A stretch of DNA of 64,000 nucleotides, taken from contig NZ_CP048833.1 of the NCBI RefSeq assembly GCF_012971725.1, positions 3,224,001 through 3,288,000 of the forward strand. The letters are read 5' to 3'. Origin of the DNA: Pseudomonas multiresinivorans. Its GTDB lineage: Bacteria; Pseudomonadota; Gammaproteobacteria; Pseudomonadales; Pseudomonadaceae. Shown here piece by piece: positions 6,517 through 14,965 of the stretch. The first letter of the stretch is position 1, and each line of letters opens with the position of its first letter. A program made the translations under genes and the position numbers. The notes beneath the pieces were generated by a model. It made no database searches. It was not told the DNA's origin and worked only from the letters and a program-made list of their open reading frames with translations.

Positions 6517-7875
6517 ATGTCTTTCGATTTCGACCTGTTCGTCATTGGTGCGGGTTCCGGCGGTGTGCGTGCTGCGCGCTTTGCCGCGGGCTTTGGCGCC
6601 AGGGTGGCCGTGGCGGAAAGCCGTTACCTGGGCGGTACCTGCGTCAACGTCGGTTGCGTGCCGAAGAAGCTGCTGGTGTACGGGGCGCATTTCCATGAGG
6701 ACTTCGAGCAGGCTGCCGGATTTGGCTGGACCCTGGGCGAAGCGAAGTTCGACTGGCCGACCCTGATCGCCAACAAGAATCGCGAGATCCATCGCCTCAA
6801 TGGCATCTACCGCAATCTGCTGGTGAACAGCGGCGTCACGCTGCTGGAGGGGCATGCCAGGCTGCAGGATGCACATACCGTGGAAGTCGACGGCCAGCGT
6901 TTCCGCGCCAAGCACATCCTCATTGCCACTGGTGGCTGGCCGCAAGTGCCGGACATTCCCGGCAAGGAGCACGCGATCACTTCCAATGAGGCCTTCTTCC
7001 TCAAGGAGCTGCCGCGTCGGGTTTTGGTGGTCGGCGGCGGTTACATCGCCGTGGAGTTTGCCGGCATCTTCCACGGCCTGGGGGCGCAGACTTCGCTGCT
7101 GTATCGCAAGGATTTGTTCCTGCGTGGCTTCGATCGCAGCGTGCGCGAGCACCTGCGCGACGAGCTGACGAGGAAGGGGCTGGACCTGCAGTTCAACAGC
7201 GACATAGCGCGCATCGACAAGCAGGCCGACGGTACCCTGGCTGCGACGCTCAAGGATGGTCGCGTGCTGGAGGCGGATTGCGTGTTCTACGCAACCGGCC
7301 GCCGTCCGCAACTGGACAACCTGGGCCTGGAGAATGTCTCGGTCGAGCTGGATGATCGTGGTTACATCAAGGTCGATGAGGCCTATTGCACCAGCGAGCC
7401 GTCGATCCATGCCATCGGTGATGTGATCGGCCGGGTGCAATTGACCCCCGTGGCGCTGGCCGAAGGCATGGCGCTGGCGCGCAAGCTGTTCCGCCCGGAG
7501 GAATACCGCCCGGTGGACTACAAGCTCATTCCCACTGCTGTATTCAGCCTGCCCAACATCGGCACGGTCGGCCTGACTGAAGATGAAGCGCGCAGCGCCG
7601 GACACCGGGTGAAGCTGTTCGAGAGCCGTTTCCGCCCGATGAAGCTGACGCTCACCGAGTGCCAGGAACGGACCCTGATGAAGCTGATCGTCGATGCCGA
7701 CACCGATAAGGTGCTGGGTTGCCATATGGTCGGCCCGGAAGCCGGAGAAATCCTCCAGGGCATCGCCATTGCGCTCAAGGCCGGGGCAACCAAGCGGGTG
7801 TTCGATGAAACCATCGGCATTCACCCGACCGCGGCGGAAGAGTTCGTGACGCTGCGTACTCCGGTCGGTGCCTGA
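6517..7875 (+). CDS. gor: Glutathione reductase
   Basis: Reduces glutathione disulfide with NADPH; a cytosolic FAD homodimer. The 452-residue protein has the FAD site GAGSGG (11-16), the redox-active disulfide Cys42-Cys47 in GGTCVNVGCVPKK, the NADPH Rossmann motif GGGYIAVEFAG, the second FAD motif AIGDV and the C-terminal dimer-interface catalytic GIHPTAAEE. The start was chosen at 6517 rather than 6514 because GGAGA at 6506-6510 is better spaced and family members begin MSFDFDLF. It ends in a strong terminator. Confidence 0.97.
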   Translation: MSFDFDLFVIGAGSGGVRAARFAAGFGARVAVAESRYLGGTCVNVGCVPKKLLVYGAHFHEDFEQAAGFGWTLGEAKFDWPTLIANKNREIHRLNGIYRNLLVNSGVTLLEGHARLQDAHTVEVDGQRFRAKHILIATGGWPQVPDIPGKEHAITSNEAFFLKELPRRVLVVGGGYIAVEFAGIFHGLGAQTSLLYRKDLFLRGFDRSVREHLRDELTRKGLDLQFNSDIARIDKQADGTLAATLKDGRVLEADCVFYATGRRPQLDNLGLENVSVELDDRGYIKVDEAYCTSEPSIHAIGDVIGRVQLTPVALAEGMALARKLFRPEEYRPVDYKLIPTAVFSLPNIGTVGLTEDEARSAGHRVKLFESRFRPMKLTLTECQERTLMKLIVDADTDKVLGCHMVGPEAGEILQGIAIALKAGATKRVFDETIGIHPTAAEEFVTLRTPVGA

Positions 7876-7891
7876 CGGCACTGTCGGAAAT

Positions 7892-7923
7892 GAAAAAGCC
7901 GGTGCATCTGCACCGGCTTTTTT
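7892..7923. terminator. Intrinsic terminator between gor and the convergent transporter gene
   Basis: AAAAAGCCGGTGCA-TC-TGCACCGGCTTTTTT: perfect stem of about 10 bp with A- and T-runs on both sides, so it works in both directions. Confidence 0.9.
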
Positions 7924-7938
7924 GTGGGCGGGGCGCCG

Positions 7939-8937
7939 TCAGTTGGCGCGTTCCAGCGGTGCGTGGCCGTCTTCCTGGCGCTGGGAGTAGCGCTGGGCGA
8001 GCACGGCGCAGACCATCAGCTGGATCTGGTGGAACAGCATCAGTGGCAGCAGGATCACGCCGACGGTGCTGCTGGCGAACAGCACCGAGGCCATGGGGAC
8101 GCCGGTGGCCAGGCTCTTCTTCGAGCCGCAGAAGATGATGGTGATCCTGTCTTCCAGGGAGAAGCCCAGCCAGCGCCCCAGCAGGTTGGTGGCGACCAGT
8201 GCCAGTGCGAGCAGCACGCAGCAGGCCACGACCAGGCCGGCCAGCGCCGGAAGCGGAACCTGGTGCCACAGGCCCTGAATGACGGCGGCGCTGAAAGCGG
8301 TGTAGACCACCAGCAGGATCGAGCCCTGGTCCACGTAGCGCAGGACCGGCTTGTGCCGCTCCACCCAGGCGCCGATCCACGGGCGCAGCAGTTGGCCGGC
8401 AATGAAGGGCACCAGCAGTTGCAGGGTGATCTTGCCGATGGCGTCCAGCGTCGACATTCCGGTATCGCCATGGGCGCCGATCAGCAGCTGCACGAGCAGC
8501 GGCGTGACGAAAACGCCCAGCAGGCTGGAGGCCGATGCGCTGCAGATGGCCGCCGGGATGTTGCCCCGTGCCAGCGACGTGAAGGCGATAGCCGATTGCA
8601 CGGTGGCGGGCAGGGCGCAGAGATACAGCATGCCCAGGTAAAGGTCCGGGGTTACTAGGGGCGACAGTGCGGGCTTGAGCGCCAGGCCGAGCAGGGGAAA
8701 GAGGATGAAGGTGCAGGAGAATATCAGCAGGTGCAGCCGCCAGTGGGTGGCCCCGGCGATGATCGCCTGGCGCGACAGCTTGGCACCGTGAAGGAAGAAC
8801 AGCAGCGCGATGCCCAGGTTGGTGATCCAGCCGAAAATCACGGCAGCGGTGCCTTCGCAGGGCAGCAGGCTGGCAACGGTCACGGTGGCGATCAGCGCCA
8901 GGGTGAAGTTGTCGGGGAGCAGGCGTGGGCGAGCCAT
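7939..8937 (-). CDS. Bile acid:sodium symporter (BASS/SBF-like) family transporter
   Basis: A 332-residue protein with about ten hydrophobic helices, for example IFGWITNLGIALLFFLHGAK, YLCALPATVQSAIAFTSLA and IIFCGSKKSLATGVPMASVL. The SKKSLATG and ALPATVQSA motifs are those of the SBF-like/YfeH branch of the BASS superfamily, which are sodium-coupled carriers of organic anions. The substrate is unknown. The start at 8937 (MARPRLLPDN) was preferred over 8952 because GAGAG precedes it. The position after gor is conserved in P. aeruginosa. Confidence 0.9.
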   Translation of the reverse strand: MARPRLLPDNFTLALIATVTVASLLPCEGTAAVIFGWITNLGIALLFFLHGAKLSRQAIIAGATHWRLHLLIFSCTFILFPLLGLALKPALSPLVTPDLYLGMLYLCALPATVQSAIAFTSLARGNIPAAICSASASSLLGVFVTPLLVQLLIGAHGDTGMSTLDAIGKITLQLLVPFIAGQLLRPWIGAWVERHKPVLRYVDQGSILLVVYTAFSAAVIQGLWHQVPLPALAGLVVACCVLLALALVATNLLGRWLGFSLEDRITIIFCGSKKSLATGVPMASVLFASSTVGVILLPLMLFHQIQLMVCAVLAQRYSQRQEDGHAPLERAN

Positions 8938-9035
8938 GGGCACATCTCTCATCGTTGTTGTGTGTGAAAGACCGCGAGGGTCAGGTTCGCACTCTAAGCC
9001 TGCGAGGATGTGCCGGCTAACGCCAGAACGTCAGC

Positions 9036-9371
9036 TTATGTCGCTGAAAGGACAGTTTCTGCTCCCTGCACATGCAGGTCCACCGAGCACACGCTGACCA
9101 TCCCGCGCATGCGCTGGGCGATCACCTCGGCGCGATAGCGCGGCAGCGTGTTCACGCGCAGGGCGATATCCAGCCAGTCCTCCCGGCGGGAGGATTCCAC
9201 CTCGGCCGGCACGTGGCCCTGCAGTGCAAACTGGTTCAGTAGGCGACAGAGAATGTCGGCATCGATCTCGGCGCGAATCAGGTAGCGCACGTCGGCGGCC
9301 ACTTCGGTGGGGACGGGGCGGTCTTGTGGGAGTTGGGGGAGTTCGACGAGATGAAGTGCGGGGAGCGTCAT
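9036..9371 (-). CDS. Small ACT-like hypothetical protein
   Basis: A 111-residue cytosolic protein. After a short N-terminal strand (YLIRAEIDADILCRLLNQFA) comes a pattern resembling an ACT domain: helix, strand (LDIALRVNTL), second helix (YRAEVIAQRMRGM), strand (VCSVDL). It may bind a small molecule such as an amino acid, which would fit the Lrp/AsnC regulator divergent to it 132 bases away. This is an inference from fold pattern only; no firm family match. It lies between the BASS transporter and the Lrp gene, as in related genomes. Confidence 0.6.
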   Translation of the reverse strand: MTLPALHLVELPQLPQDRPVPTEVAADVRYLIRAEIDADILCRLLNQFALQGHVPAEVESSRREDWLDIALRVNTLPRYRAEVIAQRMRGMVSVCSVDLHVQGAETVLSAT

Positions 9372-9503
9372 GGCGGCTGGCCGATGCAGGGGAGGTGACG
9401 GGTATTCTGCGGGCGCGCCGGAGGAATTATTTGCCTGATTTCTGCAATGGGTGACTTATTTGTGCATTAATAAGTCTTTATTGTCGATATTTGAGATTTG
9501 TAT

Positions 9504-9977
9504 ATGCCCATATCGCTGGATGCCCAAGACCGCAGGATCCTCGAGTTACTGCAGGAGGAGGCAACGCTTTCGACGGCCGAGATCGCTGAGCGCATCGGCC
9601 TGTCGCAATCGCCGTGCTGGCGTCGAATTCAGCGACTGAAGGACGAGGGTGTGATCCGCAAGCAGGTGACTCTGCTGGATCGCAAGAAGATCGGCCTGAA
9701 TACCCAGATATTTGCCCAGGTGAAGCTCAACGCCCATGGGCGCAATCACCTGACGGATTTTGCGCAGGCCATGCAGGAGTTCCCCGAGGTGCTGGAGTGC
9801 CACGTCCTGATGGGCGCGGTCGACTTCATGCTGCGCATCGTGACGGAGGATGTGGAGGCTTACGAGCGCTTCTTCTTCGAGCGCCTGTCCCAGGTGCCGG
9901 GCGTGCAGGAGATCAACTCCATCGTGGCGCTCTCGGAGATCAAGTCCACCACCACGTTGCCCCTGCCGCGGGGCTGA
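9504..9977 (+). CDS. Lrp/AsnC family transcriptional regulator
   Basis: A 157-residue DNA-binding protein: N-terminal winged HTH (LDAQDRRILELLQEEATLS, then AEIAERIGLSQSPCWRRIQRL) and a C-terminal RAM/ACT ligand domain (QIFAQVKLNAHG... VLECHVLMGAVDFMLRIVTED). Family members are octamers that sense amino acids. The first ATG is at 9504. An upstream AT-rich stretch (9425-9500) probably contains the promoter and operator. Divergent from the ACT-like gene; the target is unknown. Confidence 0.93.
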   Translation: MPISLDAQDRRILELLQEEATLSTAEIAERIGLSQSPCWRRIQRLKDEGVIRKQVTLLDRKKIGLNTQIFAQVKLNAHGRNHLTDFAQAMQEFPEVLECHVLMGAVDFMLRIVTEDVEAYERFFFERLSQVPGVQEINSIVALSEIKSTTTLPLPRG

Positions 9978-10008
9978 AAAGGCGCCGGGGTGCCGGCGCT
10001 CAGGGCGG

Positions 10009-10515
10009 TCAGACGCCGCCGAGATAGTCCATCTTGCCGACTTCCACGCCGTTGTGGCGGAGGATGTCGTAGGCCGTGGTGATGTGGAAATAGAAGTTCG
10101 GGTTGACGAATCCGAGCAGGAAGTCCGAGCCCTTGAAGCTGACTTCGCGGGTACGCAGCTTCAGCTCGATGGTGCGACTTTCGGCGCCTTCGAACTGCTC
10201 GGGCTTCAGGGTCTTGAGGAAGTCGATGGTCTTCGCGATGCGTGCCTGCAGCTCTGCGAAGGTGGTTTCGTCATCGGCGAAGCTCGGAACCTCGACACCG
10301 GCCAGGCGCGCACCGGCGCCCTTGGCGGAGTCGGAGGCTATCTGCACCTGGCGCCCTAGGGCGAACATGTCCGGGGCGAGACGGGCGTTGATCAGGACGG
10401 AAGGATCGATGGATTTGGCTTCGGCATGGGCGGCGGCCTTGGCGAGAATCGCCGAGAGATTGCCGAGCATGCGGATGAAGACGGGAACGGAAGCCTGGTA
10501 GATCGAGAGGGACAT
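10009..10515 (-). CDS. DUF1993 family protein
   Basis: A 168-residue helical protein of the DUF1993 family, related in fold to DinB-like four-helix proteins. Typical features are the opening YQASVPVFIRMLGNLSAIL, the central RLAPDMFALGRQVQIASD and NFYFHITTAYDILRHNGV near the C-terminus, which holds conserved His and Tyr. No biochemical role is established for the family. It is convergent with the Lrp regulator gene and monocistronic. Confidence 0.88.
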   Translation of the reverse strand: MSLSIYQASVPVFIRMLGNLSAILAKAAAHAEAKSIDPSVLINARLAPDMFALGRQVQIASDSAKGAGARLAGVEVPSFADDETTFAELQARIAKTIDFLKTLKPEQFEGAESRTIELKLRTREVSFKGSDFLLGFVNPNFYFHITTAYDILRHNGVEVGKMDYLGGV

Positions 10516-10603
10516 GCTGCGTACTCCAGACAGATAAAGGTGGGCTCGTCACGGTGGACGGCCGTCGGAGTCTACTGCGGGTATCTGCGGCTGTCGCCAG
10601 GCT

Positions 10604-11317
10604 TCAGCGCCTGGCCACTTTCGGCGCCGGACAGCGATCGCTTTCGATCGGGCCGACATAGGGATTGCCCCAGCCCATTACGCAGCCAACCATCTGGTTG
10701 CGCTGGCGCTCCCAGGTTTCCACCGGGTACTGCTTGCTCCAGGCGGTGAACAGCTGGCGGTCCTGGTTGGAGAGCTTCAGGCCGTAGCGGTCGCTCATAT
10801 AGAAGTAGGTGCGGGCGATCATGCCGCGAATCTGCGGGCGGGGCATGGCCTTGCGTGCCTTGAAGTCGACCACCATCGGACAGGCGCCGTACTGCGAGGG
10901 CTTTTGCTGCAGCCAGCCGAAGCTGTAGTTGGCGCGGTCGCCGTTCACCTCGCCGATGCTCGGCACCAGGTTGTGCAGGTCGGCCTCGGCCTTCTGGTAC
11001 ACCCGGTCATTGCGCGAACAGTTCTTGCGCCCGCCGTTCTGCCAGCATTGGCGCTGGTGGCCGATCACCCAGGCAGGAACAATGTGCTCCCACTCGATGC
11101 GCGAGGCGCGGTTGGCATTCTTGCGCGGGGTGTAGCCGCAGCTCTTCAGGTCGACCTTGGTGCCGTTGTAGCGGCAGCCGCAATAGAACTCCACCGATTG
11201 GCGGGCGTACAGCTTGCGTCCGACCTTCTTGGCTTCTTCGAAGGTGCGCGGGGCGGCGGCAGAGGCAACGGTGGGAACAGCGAGGATCAGCAGCAGGGCC
11301 AGGCAGCGTCCGAACAT
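10604..11317 (-). CDS. endA: Endonuclease I, secreted/periplasmic
   Basis: A 237-residue DNA-specific nuclease. Residues 1-21 are a signal peptide (FGRCLALLLILAVPTVASA), so the enzyme works in the periplasm or outside the cell. The Endonuclease_1 core is clear: IEWEHIVPAW carries the metal-site His, followed by AEADLHNLVPSIGEVNGDR with the second conserved block and NYSFGW. Eight Cys in the mature part suggest disulfides. An upstream in-frame extension to 11470 is rejected because the signal peptide starts at 11317. Confidence 0.95.
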   Translation of the reverse strand: MFGRCLALLLILAVPTVASAAAPRTFEEAKKVGRKLYARQSVEFYCGCRYNGTKVDLKSCGYTPRKNANRASRIEWEHIVPAWVIGHQRQCWQNGGRKNCSRNDRVYQKAEADLHNLVPSIGEVNGDRANYSFGWLQQKPSQYGACPMVVDFKARKAMPRPQIRGMIARTYFYMSDRYGLKLSNQDRQLFTAWSKQYPVETWERQRNQMVGCVMGWGNPYVGPIESDRCPAPKVARR

Positions 11318-11761
11318 GAGGCATTCCTTACGAAAGTCGCTGCATCTTACTGATTGAGAAAGAATTGCCAATCGTGGCAATGGAATGGCAAGGCTGTGGC
11401 GTGACGAGAATGCCATGGCGTGGTGCGCAGGGCTTACGGCGGCTGGGAACGCTTCGCGATACAGCTTCAACTCCTTTCAATCTGCTTCATAAAGTTTTCA
11501 TAAGTCTATGATTTTGAAGTGAATTTATTTCTATAAATCACTTTAAAGACAAGCGCTATCACGATGTTTTGATGAGTTTTTCCCTGCTGCGAATGGCGGC
11601 CGCACCTGTCGTGCATCTTGTGGGGCGGGTATTAGAGTTTCAACATTAATATTGGTGTGTAAGTCATTGATATATAGATATTGGTACTATCTTCCCGCGC
11701 GGTCTGCACGGGATGCGCAAGGCTTGGTAAGCTGAGCCTTTCCGTCATCCGGGAGATCGTC
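11318..11761. other. 444-base intergenic region, AT-rich, no gene seen
   Basis: No coding frame of convincing composition on either strand. The section 11480-11690 is markedly AT-rich for this chromosome and should hold the promoters of the flanking divergent genes. An imperfect inverted repeat at 11517-11543 (AAGTGAATTTAT and ATAAATCACTT around TTCT, one bulge) may be a hairpin or a protein-binding site. Confidence 0.5.
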
Positions 11762-12133
11762 ATGATTGAGCGCAGAACCCTGGCGGCCATCGCCTGCCTC
11801 GTATTGGCGATGCCAGCCTTCGCGCAGAAGTTCACCGGGCAGGAGGCGCAATCGCAAAGTGCGCCGCGCTATCAGAACCAGCCGCAATGGCAGCAGTCGC
11901 CGCCGGTGATCCAGCGCATCTATGTCAGCCCTGGGGCAAGCGGTAGCGTAGGCAGTTCGTCCAGCTGGCAACGCAATGACAGCTATGGTGGCGCGCGGGT
12001 GCCCAGTGGCTACGGCGAGACGCGTTCGAACACGGTCATCATCGACCAGGGCAGCGGCGGCATCCGACAGAGCATCGAATACCCCAATGGCGCGGTCTAT
12101 CCGCGAGGTAACGGCAATTATCAGCAACAGTGA
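11762..12133 (+). CDS. Secreted Gln/Ser-rich hypothetical protein
   Basis: A 123-residue product with an N-terminal signal peptide (ERRTLAAIACLVLAMPAFA, cleavage after residue 22 or so). The mature part is low-complexity, rich in Gln, Ser, Asn and Gly, with QNQPQWQQSP, a Ser-Gly cluster and a C-terminal QQQ. It probably resides in the periplasm or is exported. GGGAGATCGTC precedes the ATG. No family recognised; the strand-like tail (NTVIIDQGSGGIRQSIEYPN) may be the only folded part. Confidence 0.65.
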   Translation: MIERRTLAAIACLVLAMPAFAQKFTGQEAQSQSAPRYQNQPQWQQSPPVIQRIYVSPGASGSVGSSSSWQRNDSYGGARVPSGYGETRSNTVIIDQGSGGIRQSIEYPNGAVYPRGNGNYQQQ

Positions 12134-12139
12134 GCCGGG

Positions 12140-12325
12140 TCAGTCGACCAGGTCGTCGCGCGTCAGGCGGGATTTGCGCAGGCCGCCGTGGCTGTAGAAC
12201 AGCCCGGTATCGCCGCGCCAATGGAAGAGTGTGGCGAGAAACGCCGAACTGACCCGGCCCACATCCCAGCTACGGAGTTTGCGGTAGGCCCAGAGCCAGC
12301 TGTCGTCGGAGGAGGAGTCGCTCAT
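12140..12325 (-). CDS. Small hypothetical protein
   Basis: A 61-residue product starting MSDSSSDDSWLWAYRKLRSW, with many aromatic and basic residues and no membrane helix. The GTCCTTGATTC context gives only a weak ribosome site, but the frame is open with good codon use, and the stop lies six bases from the convergent secreted-protein gene. An in-frame extension to 12394 is unlikely. Function unknown. Confidence 0.5.
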   Translation of the reverse strand: MSDSSSDDSWLWAYRKLRSWDVGRVSSAFLATLFHWRGDTGLFYSHGGLRKSRLTRDDLVD

Positions 12326-12437
12326 GGAATCGTCCTTGATTCGGCAAGCGTGAAAAGTGCATGGGACATTAGTGCGCCTGATAGGCCTTCGCAAGTCGCT
12401 GCTCCCGCAACCGCGACCTGCGAAAAAACCTGCGCAC

Positions 12438-12752
12438 TCAGGCGGTGCTGAGCGCCTTCGATTCCTCGACGTACTCCTTCAGCCAGCGCAGCACCTCCAC
12501 GGCGTCCCAGCGGCTGGGGTCGAACATGGCGTAGGCCTGGCCCTGGTAGCCCACCACATCCAGCGGGCGGTGATAGCCGGCGCGCTGCATCAGGGCCTCG
12601 ATTTCCGCGAAGCACACGTTGAAGTGGGTGCGGCTGAAGGGCGTCTTGCCCTCTGTGACCAACCCCTCCAACAGCAGTTCCGCCACGGCTTCGCTGACTT
12701 CCTCGATGGCCATGTGGTTCACCGTGTACTTCAGCTGATGGATACTGACCAT
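12438..12752 (-). CDS. Hypothetical protein downstream of a LexA box
   Basis: A 104-residue cytosolic protein, start at 12752 (VSIHQLKYTVNHMAIEE) with GAGGAG seven to twelve bases upstream. The product is helical, with IEEVSEAVAELLLEGLVTEG and WDAVEVLRWLKEYVEES; no catalytic motif is obvious and no family is recognised. A CTGT-N8-ACAG LexA box lies at 12860-12875, 108 bases upstream, between this gene and the divergent lipoprotein gene. It could be a conserved Pseudomonas SOS gene of unknown function, but which neighbour the box controls is not settled by sequence. Confidence 0.7.
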   Translation of the reverse strand: MVSIHQLKYTVNHMAIEEVSEAVAELLLEGLVTEGKTPFSRTHFNVCFAEIEALMQRAGYHRPLDVVGYQGQAYAMFDPSRWDAVEVLRWLKEYVEESKALSTA

Positions 12753-12859
12753 CGCTTGCTCCTCAATGGGTTTCAGGCCCATACCCTGTGATTCGAGGTG
12801 ATCGACGTAGCCAATGGACTATGGCCTTTCGTCGAGGTTTAAAAAATTTTCGCAAAATA

Positions 12860-12875
12860 CTGTATGCATGAACAG
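12860..12875. promoter_or_regulatory. LexA box between divergent genes
   Basis: CTGTATGCATGAACAG fits CTGT-N8-ACAG. TAATAT at 12885-12890 is a possible -10 for the plus-strand lipoprotein gene. On the other strand the box is 108 bases before the minus-strand gene. Confidence 0.65.
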
Positions 12876-12974
12876 TATTTTCTCCTAATATCCCTCTCGC
12901 GGTCTGACAGAAACCTTGAAGTGCCCGTCGCCAGTGGCCTGGCGGGCATTGCTCGACGAACAGGAGCGATGGCG

Positions 12975-13355
12975 ATGCTGCAGAAACTGATGCTTTGTGC
13001 CGGTGTGGCGATGCTCGCGGGTTGTGCCCAACCCCAGGCGGATGTCCCGCGCGCCAATGGCGCCTACCTCATCATCGAGGGCAAGGAGGCCTGGGCCGTT
13101 CTGGTGGCCGACGGCAAGCGCGTCGAGGAGCGAGGCACGGTACGCGATGCCATCCGTCTGCCGAAGGAGCGCTCGGCGATCGCTGCCAGCTACGTGATCG
13201 ACACGCCCAACTGCGGTCGCCTGCAATGGCTGACCCAGGGCGAGGGCGACTCCACCGTGCGGCTGTCCTCGCAGGGCGACGCGGACGACCTGTCGGGTTG
13301 CCAGATCAGCGACGGACTCAGCCGCGTCTGGACTGCGCTGGACTATTCGAGCTGA
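12975..13355 (+). CDS. Lipoprotein of unknown function
   Basis: A 126-residue lipoprotein: signal LQKLMLCAGVAMLAGC with lipobox LAGC (Cys17 or so), giving a mature domain anchored in a membrane. Ala follows Cys, so the outer membrane is likely. The mature part has YLIIEGKEAWAVLVADGKRV and two Cys (NCGRL, SGCQI) that may form a disulfide. The start at 12975 is chosen over 12969 because AGGAG at 12962-12966 is correctly spaced. A terminator follows at 13472. A LexA box lies 100 bases upstream. Confidence 0.75.
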   Translation: MLQKLMLCAGVAMLAGCAQPQADVPRANGAYLIIEGKEAWAVLVADGKRVEERGTVRDAIRLPKERSAIAASYVIDTPNCGRLQWLTQGEGDSTVRLSSQGDADDLSGCQISDGLSRVWTALDYSS

Positions 13356-13471
13356 GCATCAGCCCCGAGAAATCCGATCTCCGACAAAATGTTTCGGCTG
13401 GCCCTCTCTTCACGTTTTTTTCACACCCAGGGGCAGAGGATGAAAACCAGCTAAGGGATTAGCTCCCCATC

Positions 13472-13501
13472 GAAAAGCCCGCTTGATTGCGGGCTTTTTA
13501 T
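13472..13501 (+). terminator. Intrinsic terminator
   Basis: AAAAGCCCGC-TTGATT-GCGGGCTTTTTA: stem of about 8 bp plus T5, ending the lipoprotein transcript before the CoA-transferase gene. Confidence 0.85.
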
Positions 13502-13579
13502 TGCCTGTCGATCAAGGTCGGCTCGCCCGCCAGACGCTCTGCGGCTAAGGTGAAGCTCCACGGAAAGGCGGAGATAGAG

Positions 13580-14965
13580 ATGCAGCGGGTTCTTGCGGAA
13601 CGACTTTGGACAGCCCTCGGTGGCCAGGCCGAACGCCTGAGTCACCTGGCCTCTCGCAGCGAAGGCTCCCTGCCTTCGGCATTCTTCGTCACCGAACTGG
13701 CCGCCGCCAGCATAGCCAGCGCCGGACTGGCACTGGGCGAGTGGCTGGAGCCGGAAGGTGGCGCGGCGACCTCCATGGTCGTGGACCGCCGTTTGGCTTC
13801 CTTCTGGTTCTCCACCTCCTTGCGGCCTCAGGGCTGGACAGTGCCCGACCTCTGGGATGCGATCGCCGGTAACTACCGCACACGTGACGGCTGGATCCGC
13901 CTGCACACCAATGCTCCGCACCACCGCGCCGCCGCACTTCGAGTCCTCGGCGCCGAGAATCAGCGCGATCAGGTCGCCAGCGCCGTGGCCGGTTGGGAGG
14001 CGGGCGAGCTGGAGCTGGCGATCGTCAGGGAGGGCGGCTGCGCGGCCGAGATGCGCTCGTGGGATGCCTGGAAACAGCACCCGCAAGGCATCGCCGTGGC
14101 TCGCGAGCCTCTCGTGTTGCGCGATATCCAACTGGTGTCCGGGCCATCCCTGGACATCGAGATCGACCGCGAACGCCCGCTGGCCGGCCTGCGGGTGCTG
14201 GATCTGACCCGTGTACTGGCCGGCCCGGTCGCCACCCGATTCCTTGCCGGCTTCGGTGCCGAGGTACTGCGCATCGACCCGCCGGACTGGGATGAGCCCG
14301 GCGTGGTGCCGGAAGTCACCCTGGGCAAGCATTGCGCGCGGCTGGACCTGCGCCAGCCGGCAGGTCGGGAGCGTTTCCAGGACCTGCTCGGCAGCGCCGA
14401 CGTTCTGGTCCACGGCTATCGGGCCGATGCCCTGGAGCGCCTGGGTTTCGGCGCCGACGTGCGCCGCACCATCGCACCGGGGCTGGTGGACGTCAGCCTG
14501 AATGCCTATGGCTGGTCCGGCCCCTGGAGTGAAAGACGTGGCTTCGACAGCCTGGTGCAGATGAGCAGTGGCATCGCCGAAGCAGGGCGCGTGTGGCGTG
14601 GCGAGGAAAAGCCCGTACCGTTGCCCGTTCAGGCGCTCGATCACGCGACCGGTTACCTGATTGCTGCCGCCGCTTTACGTGGGTTGGCCGAGCGCCGGCG
14701 CAGCGGCCGGGGTAGCCGTTGGAGGCTGTCGCTGGCGCGGACAGCGCAGTTCCTGCTGGAGGCGGGTGTTGCGCCGCCGAACCAGGCGGAGCTGGGTGCG
14801 GAAACCGCGGCCGATCTGGCGCCGGGTATCGAAGCCACTCCGTGGGGCCATGCGCGCCGCCTGCGCCCGCCGTTGCAGGTCGCCGGTTCGCCGCTCTTCT
14901 GGGAGTTGCCGGCCTCCGAGCTGGGCTGGGTGCCGGCCGTCTGGCAGCCGGTCAGCCCCGGCTGA
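13580..14965 (+). CDS. CaiB/BaiF family (class III) CoA-transferase-like protein
   Basis: A 461-residue protein whose family signature PLAGLRVLDLTRVLAGPVAT (about residues 196-215) is the usual N-terminus of class III CoA-transferases, followed by FGAEVLRIDPP, DVLVHGYRADALERLG and VDVSLNAYGWSGPW. Normal family members start at that motif, so about 190 extra residues precede it; these resemble a partial CoA-transferase half (LASFWFSTSLRPQGW, WIRLHTNAPHHRAAALRVLG). The architecture therefore looks like a fused or rearranged pair of half-domains. The acyl donor and acceptor cannot be assigned. The start at 13580 has GGAGATAGAG before it. Confidence 0.85.
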   Translation: MQRVLAERLWTALGGQAERLSHLASRSEGSLPSAFFVTELAAASIASAGLALGEWLEPEGGAATSMVVDRRLASFWFSTSLRPQGWTVPDLWDAIAGNYRTRDGWIRLHTNAPHHRAAALRVLGAENQRDQVASAVAGWEAGELELAIVREGGCAAEMRSWDAWKQHPQGIAVAREPLVLRDIQLVSGPSLDIEIDRERPLAGLRVLDLTRVLAGPVATRFLAGFGAEVLRIDPPDWDEPGVVPEVTLGKHCARLDLRQPAGRERFQDLLGSADVLVHGYRADALERLGFGADVRRTIAPGLVDVSLNAYGWSGPWSERRGFDSLVQMSSGIAEAGRVWRGEEKPVPLPVQALDHATGYLIAAAALRGLAERRRSGRGSRWRLSLARTAQFLLEAGVAPPNQAELGAETAADLAPGIEATPWGHARRLRPPLQVAGSPLFWELPASELGWVPAVWQPVSPG

